10,271 nucleotides of DNA from Pseudomonadota bacterium (GTDB lineage: Bacteria; Pseudomonadota; Alphaproteobacteria; Caulobacterales; Caulobacteraceae), in NCBI GenBank assembly GCA_023451375.1, contig JAEXZS010000070.1, positions 1 to 10,271 of the forward strand. The letters run 5' to 3'. The position numbers were made by a program, and so were the translations under genes. The notes below the pieces were generated by a model that was given only the letters and a program-made list of their open reading frames with translations, searched no databases and had not been told where the DNA came from. Below, piece by piece: positions 10,213 through 10,271 of the stretch; position 1 is the first letter of the stretch; the number at the start of each line of letters is the position of its first letter.

Positions 10213-10271
10213 ATGAACAAGCGTGACGCTCCTGTCGCTCCGCGACCCGTCGCCGCCGCCCGGCGCAAGCC
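10213..10271 (+). CDS. Start of an unidentified divergent gene (partial)
   Basis: An open frame begins at ATG 10213-10215 and runs to the right edge. Only 19 complete codons are visible (MNKRDAPVAPRPVAAARRK), too few to identify a family. The basic, Pro/Ala-rich beginning would suit the N-terminal tail of a DNA-binding regulator such as a TetR-type protein, and its position divergent from the receptor gene fits that. Both points are inference. The ribosome site is weak (TGAG about five bases upstream). A weak TTGCAC/TAGCGT pair would place transcription start at or near the ATG, that is, a possible leaderless mRNA. The true start could also lie farther right. Confidence 0.45.
   Translation, partial: MNKRDAPVAPRPVAAARRK

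Overview
The window reads as chromosome of a GC-rich alphaproteobacterium, most likely Caulobacterales (Caulobacter or Brevundimonas type). The reasons are the sucC-sucD-sucA-odhB order, the protein sequence style, and a large TonB-dependent receptor next to an MFS permease. The genus is inferred from memory of protein style, not from a search. Almost everything is on the minus strand, so the biological order runs from high to low coordinates.

Layout in transcription order: a divergent spacer (10042-10212) separates the start of an unidentified plus-strand gene (10213 to the right edge) from a TonB-dependent outer-membrane receptor (7768-10041). The receptor gene ends in a hairpin around its stop codon followed by a strong intrinsic terminator. 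Next comes a spinster-like MFS transporter (6141-7649) with an unusual central insertion. A 97-bp spacer with three short hairpins and a probable promoter leads into sucC (4853-6043) and sucD (3908-4810), the two subunits of succinyl-CoA synthetase. An intrinsic terminator closes the sucCD unit. A second probable promoter drives sucA (670-3666, 2-oxoglutarate dehydrogenase E1) and odhB/sucB (1-624, E2, cut off by the left edge).

The four TCA-cycle genes encode consecutive steps: SucA and OdhB, with an E3 not seen here, turn 2-oxoglutarate into succinyl-CoA, and SucCD turns succinyl-CoA into succinate with nucleotide triphosphate formation. The receptor and permease look like an outer-membrane/inner-membrane uptake pair for an unknown substrate, possibly controlled by the divergent gene.

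I see no mobile element, CRISPR array, tRNA, rRNA, phage gene or defence system, and no clear new biological system. The points most worth a second look are the tandem lipoyl domains of OdhB, the extra transmembrane pair in the MFS protein, and the palindromes and hairpins that coincide with promoters and a stop codon. No gene-free stretch exceeds 300 bp; the longest, 3667-3907, holds the sucCD terminator and the sucA promoter.
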